From: Spirochaetaceae bacterium
GTDB lineage: Bacteria > Spirochaetota > Spirochaetia > Treponematales > Breznakiellaceae
Direction: 5' to 3'
Assembly: GCA_031284295.1 (NCBI GenBank)
Contig: JAITAE010000002.1
Location: forward strand, 1-7,528
DNA: 7,528 nucleotides
Shown here in pieces: positions 1 through 7,413 of the stretch. Under the pieces are notes generated by a model. The model was not told the origin of the DNA and searched no databases. It saw only the letters and a program-made list of their open reading frames with translations. The position numbers and the translations under genes were made by a program. Numbering within the stretch: position 1 is the stretch's first letter; every line of letters begins with the position of its first letter.

Positions 1-2
1 GC

Positions 3-3000
3 TTGCGGGTGCGCTACTCGATTGCCGCGCTGTTGTCCGGCAGGATGGCTGCGGCCTTGTCCGCCATTACCGTTGAAGGCCCGTTTGTTGAAATCGCGTC
101 CGGCAGAGACCTGGATGAGATGTTTGAAGGGGGCAGCGGCGGGCTTGGCGCCGTTTTTGAAAGCATGAAAAAAGCCGCTGGTATGGCGCCGGAAAAGCTG
201 AAGATAAATGTTTCTGGCGGAACCCTCAGAGTTAGGGCGGGTGAAAGCACGGCGGAACTGGAGGGGCTCGCGTTTTCGGCCCGGCTTATCAAAAACATTT
301 TGAGGTTTAGGCTTTCCGTACACGCTGAAACGCGGCTTGCAAGACCTTTGAAGCTTGCGGCGGACTTTTCGGCGCGCGCGGACGGCGTTTACGACGCGCC
401 GGGCGGCGAAATCGGAATAAAGCTGCGCCTCGATTCGGTAAACACATCATACTTTTCCCTGACAAAACTGAATATGCTTGCAAGCCTTACGGAGAATTCG
501 GTAACGCTTCGAAAAACAGGAGGGGATACTCCTTTCGATCTTGTTGTGAACTACGATTTTGACGCCGCCTCAGTGAGCGCGCGCGCAAGTTTTGCCGGGT
601 TTAGTCCTTCCAGCCTGCTGACCCTCGCGCCGGGATTTGACGGCTGGAATAGATGGCTTGAAACGCGGATTTCAGGCGGAATAAACGTGTCGCTGGCCGG
701 GGCGGAGGCCCTCGCTTATGACGCGGATGTAGGCGGGGTTTTTGGCAGGCGGGCGCCGTTGGGCAGCGGCAGTTTCGCGCTTAACGTTAGGGGCGACTCC
801 AAAAGAGCATACTTTAACAGGCTTGACCTGTCGTTGACGCGCGGCGATCTTTCGTGGACCGGCAGCATCGACTACAGTCCGCTCAGGCCAAACGGCAGCC
901 TTACCGTAAAAGACTTTAACCTTACCAAATCAGGGCGTAAGGACAGCGGCAATCCGTTGAACGGCAACTTTATCGTGTCGTCCTACGGTAACACGGTTGC
1001 TTTTTTTGCGGAAACCCTTTCCATAGGGGCAGGCGCCATGCCCGGCAGCGTGGAATTTCAGCCTTTTGACGTAAGCATTGAACATTCAGGCAGCGACTTG
1101 GACTTTTCGGTATCCGCTTTTCGCGTTAAAAACTCAGGCCCCTATGACGCGGCCAGCTTTTTGCGGATTTCGGCGGACGGTTCGTTCAATTTTGACAGTA
1201 AAAACATGGAAGTCCGGCTGGAACCGGAATCATTTTCGCTGTATGACTTACTGAAAATGGCCGGATGCGTGGTGGAATTCCCCGTTATTCCCGCCGGGTC
1301 GCAGACTTTCCTTGATAAGCTCCTCGTAAGCGCCGAAATATTTGTTTCCGCCGAATCCAGAGACCTGTTGTTCAACGCGCCGCACCTGATTGTCGGATGG
1401 AGCGGCGATAGCAATGTATGGGCCAGCCTTTCGGTTTCCGGCACGGAAACTAGTTTTGAACTGAACGAGGGGCATCTTTTTTGGAACGGCGGCGGAATAG
1501 ACATCACGGCGGCAGGCAGCTTCGCGGACAGAAAAGATATGATTTTTAACGCGGATATGCGGGCCAAAGACAGTACATACACGTTTCAAGCTGAGATTCT
1601 TGATGAAACTGACATTCACATTTCAAGTTCGCTCGGATTAAACATGAACATACAGCGTTCACCCCGTGACGGCGCTTATACCGGCCTTTTTTTACTGGAC
1701 GCGCCGCGCTTTCCGCTTGGTGACGGCTTTGCGGAGGTAAAGGCCGAGGCCGACTTTCGCTACACCTCCTTAGCTTTATGGGAATTAAACCTTAAGCAGT
1801 TTAGGATTTCCGGCGTAAAAACATCGCTTTCTTCGATTACGTCCATCGAAGTTATCGGGCGGGTGGACCAGGACGGGGCTGAATTCAGCCGGATATACTT
1901 TGATGACGGGCGCGGCGCCCTGTACGGCAGTGCCAACGGCAGGTGGCAGGGCTTTTTCAGCCGGCAAAACACTACCGTTACGGGCAATCTTGACCTGCGG
2001 GATGTCAGCGGGGTAGAGACCATGAACGCGGAATTACGGTACGAAGATGACACATTCTTTGTCTGGGCGGAGCTGAACGAACTACAGAGCGGGCGCTTCT
2101 TTAACAGCGCGGATAATATGTTTATTACCGGGGATATTGGCTTCTTTAGGATTCCCGAAAACTGGTCGGCGGCTTTCAACCTTTCATCGTTACGCGGCGT
2201 ATTGAACAGACAGCCAATCATACTGCGAGGGCGCGGTTCCCTTAACAATACGCGGCTCGATCTGGACGAAACGCATCTAAACTACGGCGATTTTTTTGCC
2301 GATATTCCGTTTCTGAACATAGATTTGAAGCAGTCCAGCCTGAGCAGTTCCGCCCATATTTGGGGCAGTACCTTTGACAGTAAATTCGATTCAAACCTGG
2401 ACATTCGGGCCGGTTTTGCCGAGATAAATTCGTGGTTTAACATAAAGAGCGCTCTAAAATCGTTCGACGGCGTGATAAATTTTGAAAACACAAGCTTCAG
2501 CACCTTTGACAGTGAAAAAAGTTTTGATTTCAGGTTTTCCAGGAACGAGCAGGTATGGGATATTGAAGGAGGGCCCGATAACATGGTGCGTCTGCACATG
2601 AACGATGGAGGGGATTTCTTCGCGTCACTATCGTACCCCGCGCCGGCGCAGGGTACGATAGTAGGTTTTATCAGGGACGGGAGGATAGACGCGGAGACTT
2701 CCAACTTTTACATAGACCTTTCTTCCCTGTGGAACTACATACCGATGGACAGGATCTCCATTGCCGGCGGTTTTGTACTGGCCGATGTCCGCATCGCCGG
2801 ACCGCTACGCGACCCTGAATTTTTCGGTACGGCGGTAGCGAACAGCCTGCGGCTCAGGATACCGGCCTTCGTTGCCGGCGAGATAGGCCCCACCCCTGCC
2901 GTCTTTACGCTTGACGGCAGCAGCATACGCCTTGAACCGCTCAACGCGCGGATAGGTAAGGGCGGGGGCCGTCTGAGCGGAAGTATGCTGATATCACGCT

Positions 3001-4175
3001 GGCGGCCTTCATCATTTGAGGCATCCCTTACGGTAAATCAGGATAACCCCATTCCACTCAACATGAATATAGCCGGTTTTTTGATGAACGGCACCGTTTT
3101 CGGCCTTTTAAAACTGGGCGGTGATGGTCAAGTATTGAATATTTCGGGAGATGTCGGCAGCGACAACATCGAAATATCGTTGGCGGATAAGAATTCCGGA
3201 CCGCAGAGCGGCGGCGCGTCCACGCAGGCCATGCCCATACAGACGGATATAATGATCACGGCGGGCAGAAAGGTTGAATTCATCTGGCCAAACACCAATA
3301 TTCCGATACTACAGGCATACGCGGCGGCCGGTTCCGGCATAAGGGTGGTGACCGACGGTCTTTCCGGTCATTTTTCGCTGAACGGCGAGGTGGACATACG
3401 CGGCGGTGAAGTGTTCTATTTCCAGCGCAGTTTCTATATAAAAGAAGGTTCGATTAATTTCAACGAGACGGAAATTCAGGTTGACCCGCGACTAAGCGTC
3501 ATCGCGGAGACCCGCGACCAGGCAACCAATGAGACGGTTACGATCTCAATGATCGTAGATAACCAGCCTCTAAGCTCTTTTATGCCGCGTTTCGAGGCGA
3601 CCCCGGCGCTCTCCCAAACTGAGATATTCACGCTGCTTGGCAATAACCTTTCGGGGGCTCCTACGGAGGATAACGCGATAGAGAGGGCCTTTGTGTCGTC
3701 TACCGCCGATGTGATCGCTCAGTTCGGCTTGATACGCCAGTTTGAAAGGACCGTGCGCGACTTTCTGCACATCGACATGTTTTCGCTACGGACGCAGGTT
3801 CTCCAGAACGCGATAATACTGAACGTGTTCCGCAGTTCCGATAGCGGGCAGACAGACGATATGCTCCCGGTTCAAACACAGACCCCGGCTGCCGCACAAA
3901 CACAAAATGAAATGCGGATTGGTAACTATTTTGACAACACAACTGTTTTCTTAGGTAAGTACATAGGCGTGGGTTTTTTTATTCAAGTAATGTTTTCGCT
4001 GCGATACGACCAGCTTCGTACCGATATGGGTGGTTTGTGGATAGAACCGGATTTGAGCATGGAATTCAAGGGGCCTTTATTCGATATCAGGTGGGATCTG
4101 GTTCCCATGCATCCGGAAAATATCTGGATAAGTGATAACAAAATAACTTTGTCAAAAAAGTGGACTCTGCCGTAA
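3..4175 (+). CDS. tamB: TamB-family (DUF490) inner-membrane-anchored translocation/assembly protein, 5' truncated
   Basis: The reading frame is open from the window edge; the TTG at base 3 is only the first possible start. The usual N-terminal membrane anchor is missing, so the gene begins upstream. The visible 1390 residues contain no transmembrane helix and consist of alternating short beta-strands, as expected for the long hydrophobic-groove ('beta-taco') fold of the TamB/AsmA-like superfamily. The most diagnostic part is C-terminal: GGEVFYF near residue 1134, the DPRLSVIAETRD block, and ATPALSQTEIFTLLG near residues 1200-1212, which match the conserved TamB domain (PF04357), including its P-x-LSQ-x-EI signature. 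A Gln/Thr/Ala-rich linker lies near 1283-1303, followed by a barrel-like end closing with KKWTLP. Family members are placed in the periplasm between the membranes, interact with Omp85 proteins and are linked to phospholipid transport or outer-membrane protein assembly. bamA follows after 40 bases, supporting a joint role. Family assignment is strong; TamB rather than another AsmA-like paralogue is supported by the C-terminus and the neighbour. Confidence 0.9.
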   Translation: MRVRYSIAALLSGRMAAALSAITVEGPFVEIASGRDLDEMFEGGSGGLGAVFESMKKAAGMAPEKLKINVSGGTLRVRAGESTAELEGLAFSARLIKNILRFRLSVHAETRLARPLKLAADFSARADGVYDAPGGEIGIKLRLDSVNTSYFSLTKLNMLASLTENSVTLRKTGGDTPFDLVVNYDFDAASVSARASFAGFSPSSLLTLAPGFDGWNRWLETRISGGINVSLAGAEALAYDADVGGVFGRRAPLGSGSFALNVRGDSKRAYFNRLDLSLTRGDLSWTGSIDYSPLRPNGSLTVKDFNLTKSGRKDSGNPLNGNFIVSSYGNTVAFFAETLSIGAGAMPGSVEFQPFDVSIEHSGSDLDFSVSAFRVKNSGPYDAASFLRISADGSFNFDSKNMEVRLEPESFSLYDLLKMAGCVVEFPVIPAGSQTFLDKLLVSAEIFVSAESRDLLFNAPHLIVGWSGDSNVWASLSVSGTETSFELNEGHLFWNGGGIDITAAGSFADRKDMIFNADMRAKDSTYTFQAEILDETDIHISSSLGLNMNIQRSPRDGAYTGLFLLDAPRFPLGDGFAEVKAEADFRYTSLALWELNLKQFRISGVKTSLSSITSIEVIGRVDQDGAEFSRIYFDDGRGALYGSANGRWQGFFSRQNTTVTGNLDLRDVSGVETMNAELRYEDDTFFVWAELNELQSGRFFNSADNMFITGDIGFFRIPENWSAAFNLSSLRGVLNRQPIILRGRGSLNNTRLDLDETHLNYGDFFADIPFLNIDLKQSSLSSSAHIWGSTFDSKFDSNLDIRAGFAEINSWFNIKSALKSFDGVINFENTSFSTFDSEKSFDFRFSRNEQVWDIEGGPDNMVRLHMNDGGDFFASLSYPAPAQGTIVGFIRDGRIDAETSNFYIDLSSLWNYIPMDRISIAGGFVLADVRIAGPLRDPEFFGTAVANSLRLRIPAFVAGEIGPTPAVFTLDGSSIRLEPLNARIGKGGGRLSGSMLISRWRPSSFEASLTVNQDNPIPLNMNIAGFLMNGTVFGLLKLGGDGQVLNISGDVGSDNIEISLADKNSGPQSGGASTQAMPIQTDIMITAGRKVEFIWPNTNIPILQAYAAAGSGIRVVTDGLSGHFSLNGEVDIRGGEVFYFQRSFYIKEGSINFNETEIQVDPRLSVIAETRDQATNETVTISMIVDNQPLSSFMPRFEATPALSQTEIFTLLGNNLSGAPTEDNAIERAFVSSTADVIAQFGLIRQFERTVRDFLHIDMFSLRTQVLQNAIILNVFRSSDSGQTDDMLPVQTQTPAAAQTQNEMRIGNYFDNTTVFLGKYIGVGFFIQVMFSLRYDQLRTDMGGLWIEPDLSMEFKGPLFDIRWDLVPMHPENIWISDNKITLSKKWTLP
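2627..2662. repeat. 36-bp near-perfect palindrome inside tamB
   Basis: Arms ACTATCGTACCC (2627-2638) and GGGTACGATAGT (2651-2662) are exact reverse complements. The 12 bases between them contain the perfect palindrome GCGCCGGCGC (2640-2649), flanked by a single C/A mismatch. Seventeen of eighteen position pairs therefore match. In mRNA it would fold into a very stable hairpin with a CCGG tip. It is in frame and encodes residues about 876-887 (LSYPAPAQGTIV), so it does not break the protein. No U-tract follows, so it is not a standard terminator. Function unknown. Confidence 0.85.
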
Positions 4176-4201
4176 TGTGTATATTGACTAGTACATCTTT
4201 T

Positions 4202-4205
4202 GAGG
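4202..4205 (+). promoter_or_regulatory. Shine-Dalgarno of bamA (GAGG)
   Basis: GAGG lies 10 bases before the TTG at 4216. It supports that TTG as the start over the in-frame TTG at 4222, which would be 16 bases away. No ATG is placed to serve the same signal peptide. No clear promoter or terminator hairpin is visible in the 40-base gap after tamB, which favours co-transcription. Confidence 0.6.
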
Positions 4206-4215
4206 TTATCCTGAT

Positions 4216-6771
4216 TTGAAATTGAGCATTAGAATAAATACAACGTATAGAACATCAGTAGCGCTTGTAATCACACTTATCCTTTCACAAGCTGTTTCTG
4301 TTTTTGCCCAAGATGATGAATGGTATATCGGTAAACCCATAGAAAAGATCACGTTTGACGGACTCCGTCATGTAAAAATGTCCGATCTTGAGGGCGTGAC
4401 GGAATTGTATGTTGCCAAGACCTTTACCGATGAGCTTTTTTGGGAACTGACCGGGCAGCTATACGCCCTTGAGCTGTTCGAAGTGATAAATCCCAGCGCT
4501 GTGCCCGCAGACCTGCTTGGATCTGCGGTGATAATCCATTTTAGCGTTGTCGAGCGGCCTTTTGTTTCTAGCATCACGTTTGACGGTAACAGCGGGCTCC
4601 GGCGCAGTGAATTGCTCGACGTTGTCTTGCTGAAACCAAACGATGTTATCAATCAACTTAAACTGCGCGTCGATGAACAAGCCATCTACAACAAGTACTT
4701 GGAAAAAGGTTACCCGGATGTGAGCGTCAGCTCAAAAACAACAACGGACAGCAACGGCAGTATAAAGGTAACATTTGTAATCAGCGAAGGAGAAAAAATA
4801 ACAATAGAGGCGATTCGCTTTGAGGGTAACAGCGCATTCTCCGGCAACACCTTACAAAATAAAATATCTCTCAAAAAAAAGAGCTTGCTCGACGGGGGCG
4901 CGTTCCAGGAGGCAAAACTTATAGCGGATCGCGCCACGATAAACAGCTTTTACCACGACAGGGGTTATATCGACGCGGACGTGACGGACGTAACTCGTGA
5001 AATTCGCACGGACAAAAAAGGAAATTTCCTTACACTCGTGTTTCATATCTATGAGGGGCCTGTTTACACGTTCGGCGGCATTACATTCGACGGCAATCAT
5101 ATATTTTCAACGGAAGTACTGCAAAAACTGATCCATTCAAAGCCGGACGAAACCGTAAACTCAAGCAGACTTGAACAGGATTTGCAGCGAGTCGCCGACC
5201 TGTACTTTGAAAACGGCTATATTTTCAATACGATAGGGCGGGAGGAGCAGCGAAACACGGCCGCCAGAACTATCTCGTACAGGGTGCCCATCGTGGAACG
5301 CGGCAGGGCGCACATTGAGCGAATCATCGTAAGCGGTAATAAAAAAACCAAAGACTACGTTATCCTGCGCGAAATACCGCTTGAGCCGGGGGATATTTTT
5401 TCAAAAACAAAGGTGATGAACGGACTGCGCAACCTTTACAACCTGCAATACTTTTCAAACGTGTTTCCCGACACGCCTCAGGGCAGCGCCGACAGTTTGA
5501 TGGATTTGATAATAAATGTTGATGAACAGCCCACTACGGAGATACAGGCGGGTCTTTCCTTCTCCGGTTCGAACGATCCTGACGCCTTTCCAGTTTCTCT
5601 TATCCTGAAATGGAACGACAGGAATTTCCGGGGTACAGGTAATATTTTGGGGGCGGAGGTTAATGCGGCGCCGGAAATGCAGACCATTTCGTTGCAGTAT
5701 ACGCACCGCTGGCTCTTCGGCCTGCCGCTTTCCGGCGGTTTTGACCTTACATTCCAACATTCGCAGCGCCTGGCCGCGATGGATAACCAGCCTCCCTTCT
5801 TCAGTGGCGACGAAGACAGGGCGTTTCCGGACGGTTTTTCTTCGTTTGAAGAGTACGATAGCGCCGGGAAATTGCCTTCCGACGCCTTTCTGATGGAGTA
5901 CGAACAGTGGTACATTTCGCTTGGCTTTTCTACAGGCTACCGGTGGCTTACGCCTGCCGGCATATTCGGGCTGGGTGGCAGCATAAGGACGGGTCTCAGG
6001 TACAATGACTTTAACGGAGAAATTTATCGCGCCTTCGACCCGTCAATACGGGACCGCAACAAACAGTGGACGCCCTCCGATTCGTTGTCCTTCAGCGTCT
6101 ACCTGGACAACCGCGACATCTATTACGACCCCTCGCGCGGTTACTATATCAGCGAACGTTTCGGTTTCTACGGCCTGCTGCCAAACAAGATAGAACTGGA
6201 ATACTATTCCCGTAGCGACACGAAAATAGAATGGTTTCACACCCTTTGGAACTGGCAGATAGTCGAGAAATGGGCTTTTAAGGGTGTTTTTGGCGTACAT
6301 TCGGGGCTTTCGCTGATATTTCCCGAAGCGCCTTACGACCAGCCGATTATTGAAGATGCCAACAAGCTTTCCGTTGACGGAATGTTCATAGGCCGCGGCT
6401 GGACGGGCGAGCGCCTGAATCGCGGACTTGCGCTTTGGGAAAACTGGGCTGAGATACGGATTCCGGTTTTTCCGGGAATACTCGCACTCGATCTGTTTTT
6501 CGACGCGGCGGCGCGCCGCCCCAAACCGGACGATATGTTTAAGCGTGTGTCCGGGGAAGGGCATACGCTTGCGGACGATATGCGTTACAGTTTCGGCGGC
6601 GGATTGCGCTTCGCGCTACCACAGTTTCCTTTCCGTTTCCTGTTCCTGAAACGTTTCAGCACGCCGGGCGGTGTATTCCAGTGGCAGCGCGGCGCCATAG
6701 GCGGCGTACCGGGCGATAACGGCTCGTCCGGCATAGATTTTATCATTTCATTCGCTATCTCGACATATTAA
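4216..6771 (+). CDS. bamA: BamA, outer-membrane protein assembly factor (Omp85 family)
   Basis: This is the central component of the BAM machinery, which folds and inserts beta-barrel proteins into the outer membrane. The 851-residue product starts with TTG and a signal peptide (about residues 1-31, basic start, hydrophobic core, cut likely after VFA). Five POTRA domains follow at about 41-114, 115-192, 193-282, 283-362 and 363-438; the repeated ITFDG/IRFEGN/ITFDGN/IIVSGN strands mark the starts of individual domains. Residues from about 441 to 851 form the 16-strand barrel. Within it are the conserved DNRDIYYDPSRGYY segment and the loop-6 motif as GRGW (726-729), where most family members have VRGF/Y. 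The protein ends in FIISFAISTY, an aromatic-terminated beta-signal with Tyr instead of the common Phe. Length and domain count match full-length BamA, and the gene looks intact. It follows tamB closely on the same strand, the order seen in T. pallidum TP0325-TP0326. TamA is a less likely identity, because it has three POTRA domains. Confidence 0.96.
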   Translation: MKLSIRINTTYRTSVALVITLILSQAVSVFAQDDEWYIGKPIEKITFDGLRHVKMSDLEGVTELYVAKTFTDELFWELTGQLYALELFEVINPSAVPADLLGSAVIIHFSVVERPFVSSITFDGNSGLRRSELLDVVLLKPNDVINQLKLRVDEQAIYNKYLEKGYPDVSVSSKTTTDSNGSIKVTFVISEGEKITIEAIRFEGNSAFSGNTLQNKISLKKKSLLDGGAFQEAKLIADRATINSFYHDRGYIDADVTDVTREIRTDKKGNFLTLVFHIYEGPVYTFGGITFDGNHIFSTEVLQKLIHSKPDETVNSSRLEQDLQRVADLYFENGYIFNTIGREEQRNTAARTISYRVPIVERGRAHIERIIVSGNKKTKDYVILREIPLEPGDIFSKTKVMNGLRNLYNLQYFSNVFPDTPQGSADSLMDLIINVDEQPTTEIQAGLSFSGSNDPDAFPVSLILKWNDRNFRGTGNILGAEVNAAPEMQTISLQYTHRWLFGLPLSGGFDLTFQHSQRLAAMDNQPPFFSGDEDRAFPDGFSSFEEYDSAGKLPSDAFLMEYEQWYISLGFSTGYRWLTPAGIFGLGGSIRTGLRYNDFNGEIYRAFDPSIRDRNKQWTPSDSLSFSVYLDNRDIYYDPSRGYYISERFGFYGLLPNKIELEYYSRSDTKIEWFHTLWNWQIVEKWAFKGVFGVHSGLSLIFPEAPYDQPIIEDANKLSVDGMFIGRGWTGERLNRGLALWENWAEIRIPVFPGILALDLFFDAAARRPKPDDMFKRVSGEGHTLADDMRYSFGGGLRFALPQFPFRFLFLKRFSTPGGVFQWQRGAIGGVPGDNGSSGIDFIISFAISTY

Positions 6772-6840
6772 CGCGCCTCGTCCTGGTCCGCCGGTCAGCC
6801 CGCCGCAAGCGTTATAGTGTTTCTACTTAGAAAAGTATAA

Positions 6841-6946
6841 AGAGGGGGAAGTCGCGGCAACGAAAGTTGCCGACCCCTCGCTCCAGCCTTGCCGCATTAG
6901 GAAAGACTTGACGCCTAACGGCGGCAAGTCTTCCGCTACCCCCTCT
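6841..6946. repeat. Structured palindromic element, left half (possible non-coding RNA or dispersed repeat)
   Basis: An outer stem AGAGGGGG (6841-6848) pairs exactly with CCCCCTCT (6939-6946) and encloses two strong hairpins. The first is CGGCAAC-GAAA-GTTGCCG (6855-6872), a 7-bp stem with a GAAA tetraloop. The second region, 6888-6934, can fold in two ways. In fold A, CTTGCCGC and TTAGG (6888-6901) pair with CCTAA and GCGGCAAG (6914-6928). In fold B, AAGACTTG and CGCC (6903-6915) pair with GGCG and CAAGTCTT (6920-6932). The closed three-way layout looks like a folded RNA or a palindromic mobile repeat; no known family was recognised. Strand is unresolved, although the GAAA loop appears when the + strand is read. 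It starts 69 bases after the bamA stop and could lie in the bamA transcript. Confidence 0.6.
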
Positions 6947-6947
6947 G

Positions 6948-7030
6948 CGGTGGATGGTGGAGGCTTTGACTACCGTGACATTCGCTCCTTCCGGGCCAAA
7001 GGCTGCGCCTTTGGAGCGGGTTTTCCACCG
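6948..7030. repeat. Structured palindromic element, right half (nested hairpin)
   Basis: CGGTGGA (6948-6954) pairs with TCCACCG (7024-7030). Inside it, CGCTCC (6983-6988) pairs with GGAGCG (7013-7018). At the tip, AAAGGC (6998-7003) pairs with GCCTTT (7007-7012) around a 3-base loop. All three stems are exact and nested, giving one long imperfect hairpin directly next to the left half, so 6841-7030 behaves as one roughly 190-base unit. A 38-codon frame (6954-7070) runs through it but has no usable ribosome binding site and is probably fortuitous. The family is not recognised. Confidence 0.55.
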
Positions 7031-7035
7031 AAGCT

Positions 7036-7208
7036 ATGATAAAGATATGCGGTTATCTGGTATGGTGTAGGTGTTCGGCCGAACCTAAAGTCCGCGAACA
7101 GCTACCGGTTGTGGGCGTTGCTGGGGCAGCGATGACCCCGTTCTCCCCGAATAACAGCGGACTAAAAGTCCGACGGTAGTCGCATTTGCTTACCGGGGGC
7201 TTATCATG
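7036..7208 (+). ncRNA. Candidate HEARO / IscB omegaRNA
   Basis: The module is closed by ATGATAA (7036-7042) pairing with TTATCAT (7201-7207). Within it are a TAGG..TTCGG/CCGAACCTA hairpin (7068-7087); a long-range stem GCGA+CTACCG (7094-7097, 7102-7107) with CGGTAGTCGC (7174-7183), interrupted only by a 4-base bulge; a CGTTGC/GCAGCG hairpin (7116-7131); and a CGGACT/AGTCCG hairpin (7158-7172). CCCCG (7145-7149) can pair with CGGGG (7194-7198) across the long-range stem, forming a pseudoknot. HEARO RNAs are the scaffold/guide RNAs of IscB nucleases, lie upstream of the iscB gene and carry their guide at the 5' end. The order here (CCCC block, TCCCCG, AACAGCGG, terminal GGGGG run) resembles my recollection of the OgeuIscB omegaRNA core, and a possible iscB start lies downstream. 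No covariance search could be run, so the family name is tentative; the structured nature is much firmer. Confidence 0.5.
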
Positions 7209-7413
7209 ATTAGATCCGCACCCCGAATAGACGCATGGCTGATTGCCCCGTCCGTTCATTCCGATAATCCGGCCGCCGTTGCCTTTTGGTACTTACCAAA
7301 AAGTAATCACTGCATAAATCGAGTATGTCACCACCCATGCTTTTTATGTCAACTCTGCGTAACATGAGTTAATCAGCGTTGCTCTAACCGGTTTTGAACG
7401 CCGGTGATCATTT
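7209..7413 (+). other. Leader between structured RNA and partial ORF, no gene seen
   Basis: No convincing gene lies here; a 68-codon minus-strand frame crossing 7053-7259 mostly shadows the structured RNA. Small inverted repeats are visible: TTTTGGT-ACTT-ACCAAAA (7284-7301), AACTC/GAGTT (7351-7370) and ACCGG/CCGGT (7387-7405). None is followed by a T-tract on the + strand, so none is a clear terminator. CCCCGAATA at 7221-7229 repeats the 9-mer at 7145-7153 of the RNA module. The stretch may be the 3' part of the RNA or the 5' leader of the downstream gene. Confidence 0.45.
7403..7407 (+). promoter_or_regulatory. Possible Shine-Dalgarno GGTGA of partial ORF
   Basis: GGTGA ends 6 bases before the ATG at 7414 and is the only plausible ribosome binding site near either candidate start. 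It overlaps the 3' arm of the ACCGG/CCGGT hairpin (7387-7405), which could partly hide it. The alternative ATG at 7495 has no purine-rich site at normal distance. Confidence 0.3.

Noticed and set aside
1248..1619. Minus-strand frames overlapping tamB and bamA, such as this one
   Set aside because: They are shadows of the real + strand genes in high-GC sequence, with no domain or ribosome binding support.
3539..3557. TACGATC/GATCGTA inverted repeat in tamB
   Set aside because: Only 7-bp arms within coding sequence; plausible by chance in 4 kb.
6836..6841. TATAAA resembling a -10 box just before the structured unit
   Set aside because: No -35-like hexamer at 16-18 bases upstream.
7011..7040. 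Promoter-like pair TTGGAG (7011-7016) and TATGAT (7035-7040), 18-base spacer
   Set aside because: The -35 match is only partial, and both boxes are parts of stems that explain their sequence; worth testing by 5'-end mapping but not called.
6954..7070. 38-codon open frame beginning MVEALTTVTF on the + strand
   Set aside because: No properly spaced ribosome binding site, and it lies wholly within strong inverted repeats and the start of the RNA module.
6841..7210. Group II intron, RNase P, tmRNA or retron RNA
   Set aside because: No domain V hairpin, RNase P core, tmRNA tRNA-like ends or reverse transcriptase start could be found on either strand.
7053..7259. 68-codon minus-strand frame
   Set aside because: It is antisense to the structured RNA, has no family resemblance, and its length is expected by chance.
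7284..7301. TTTTGGT/ACCAAAA hairpin as a terminator
   Set aside because: No T-tract follows on the + strand, and a GC-rich sequence follows on the minus strand.
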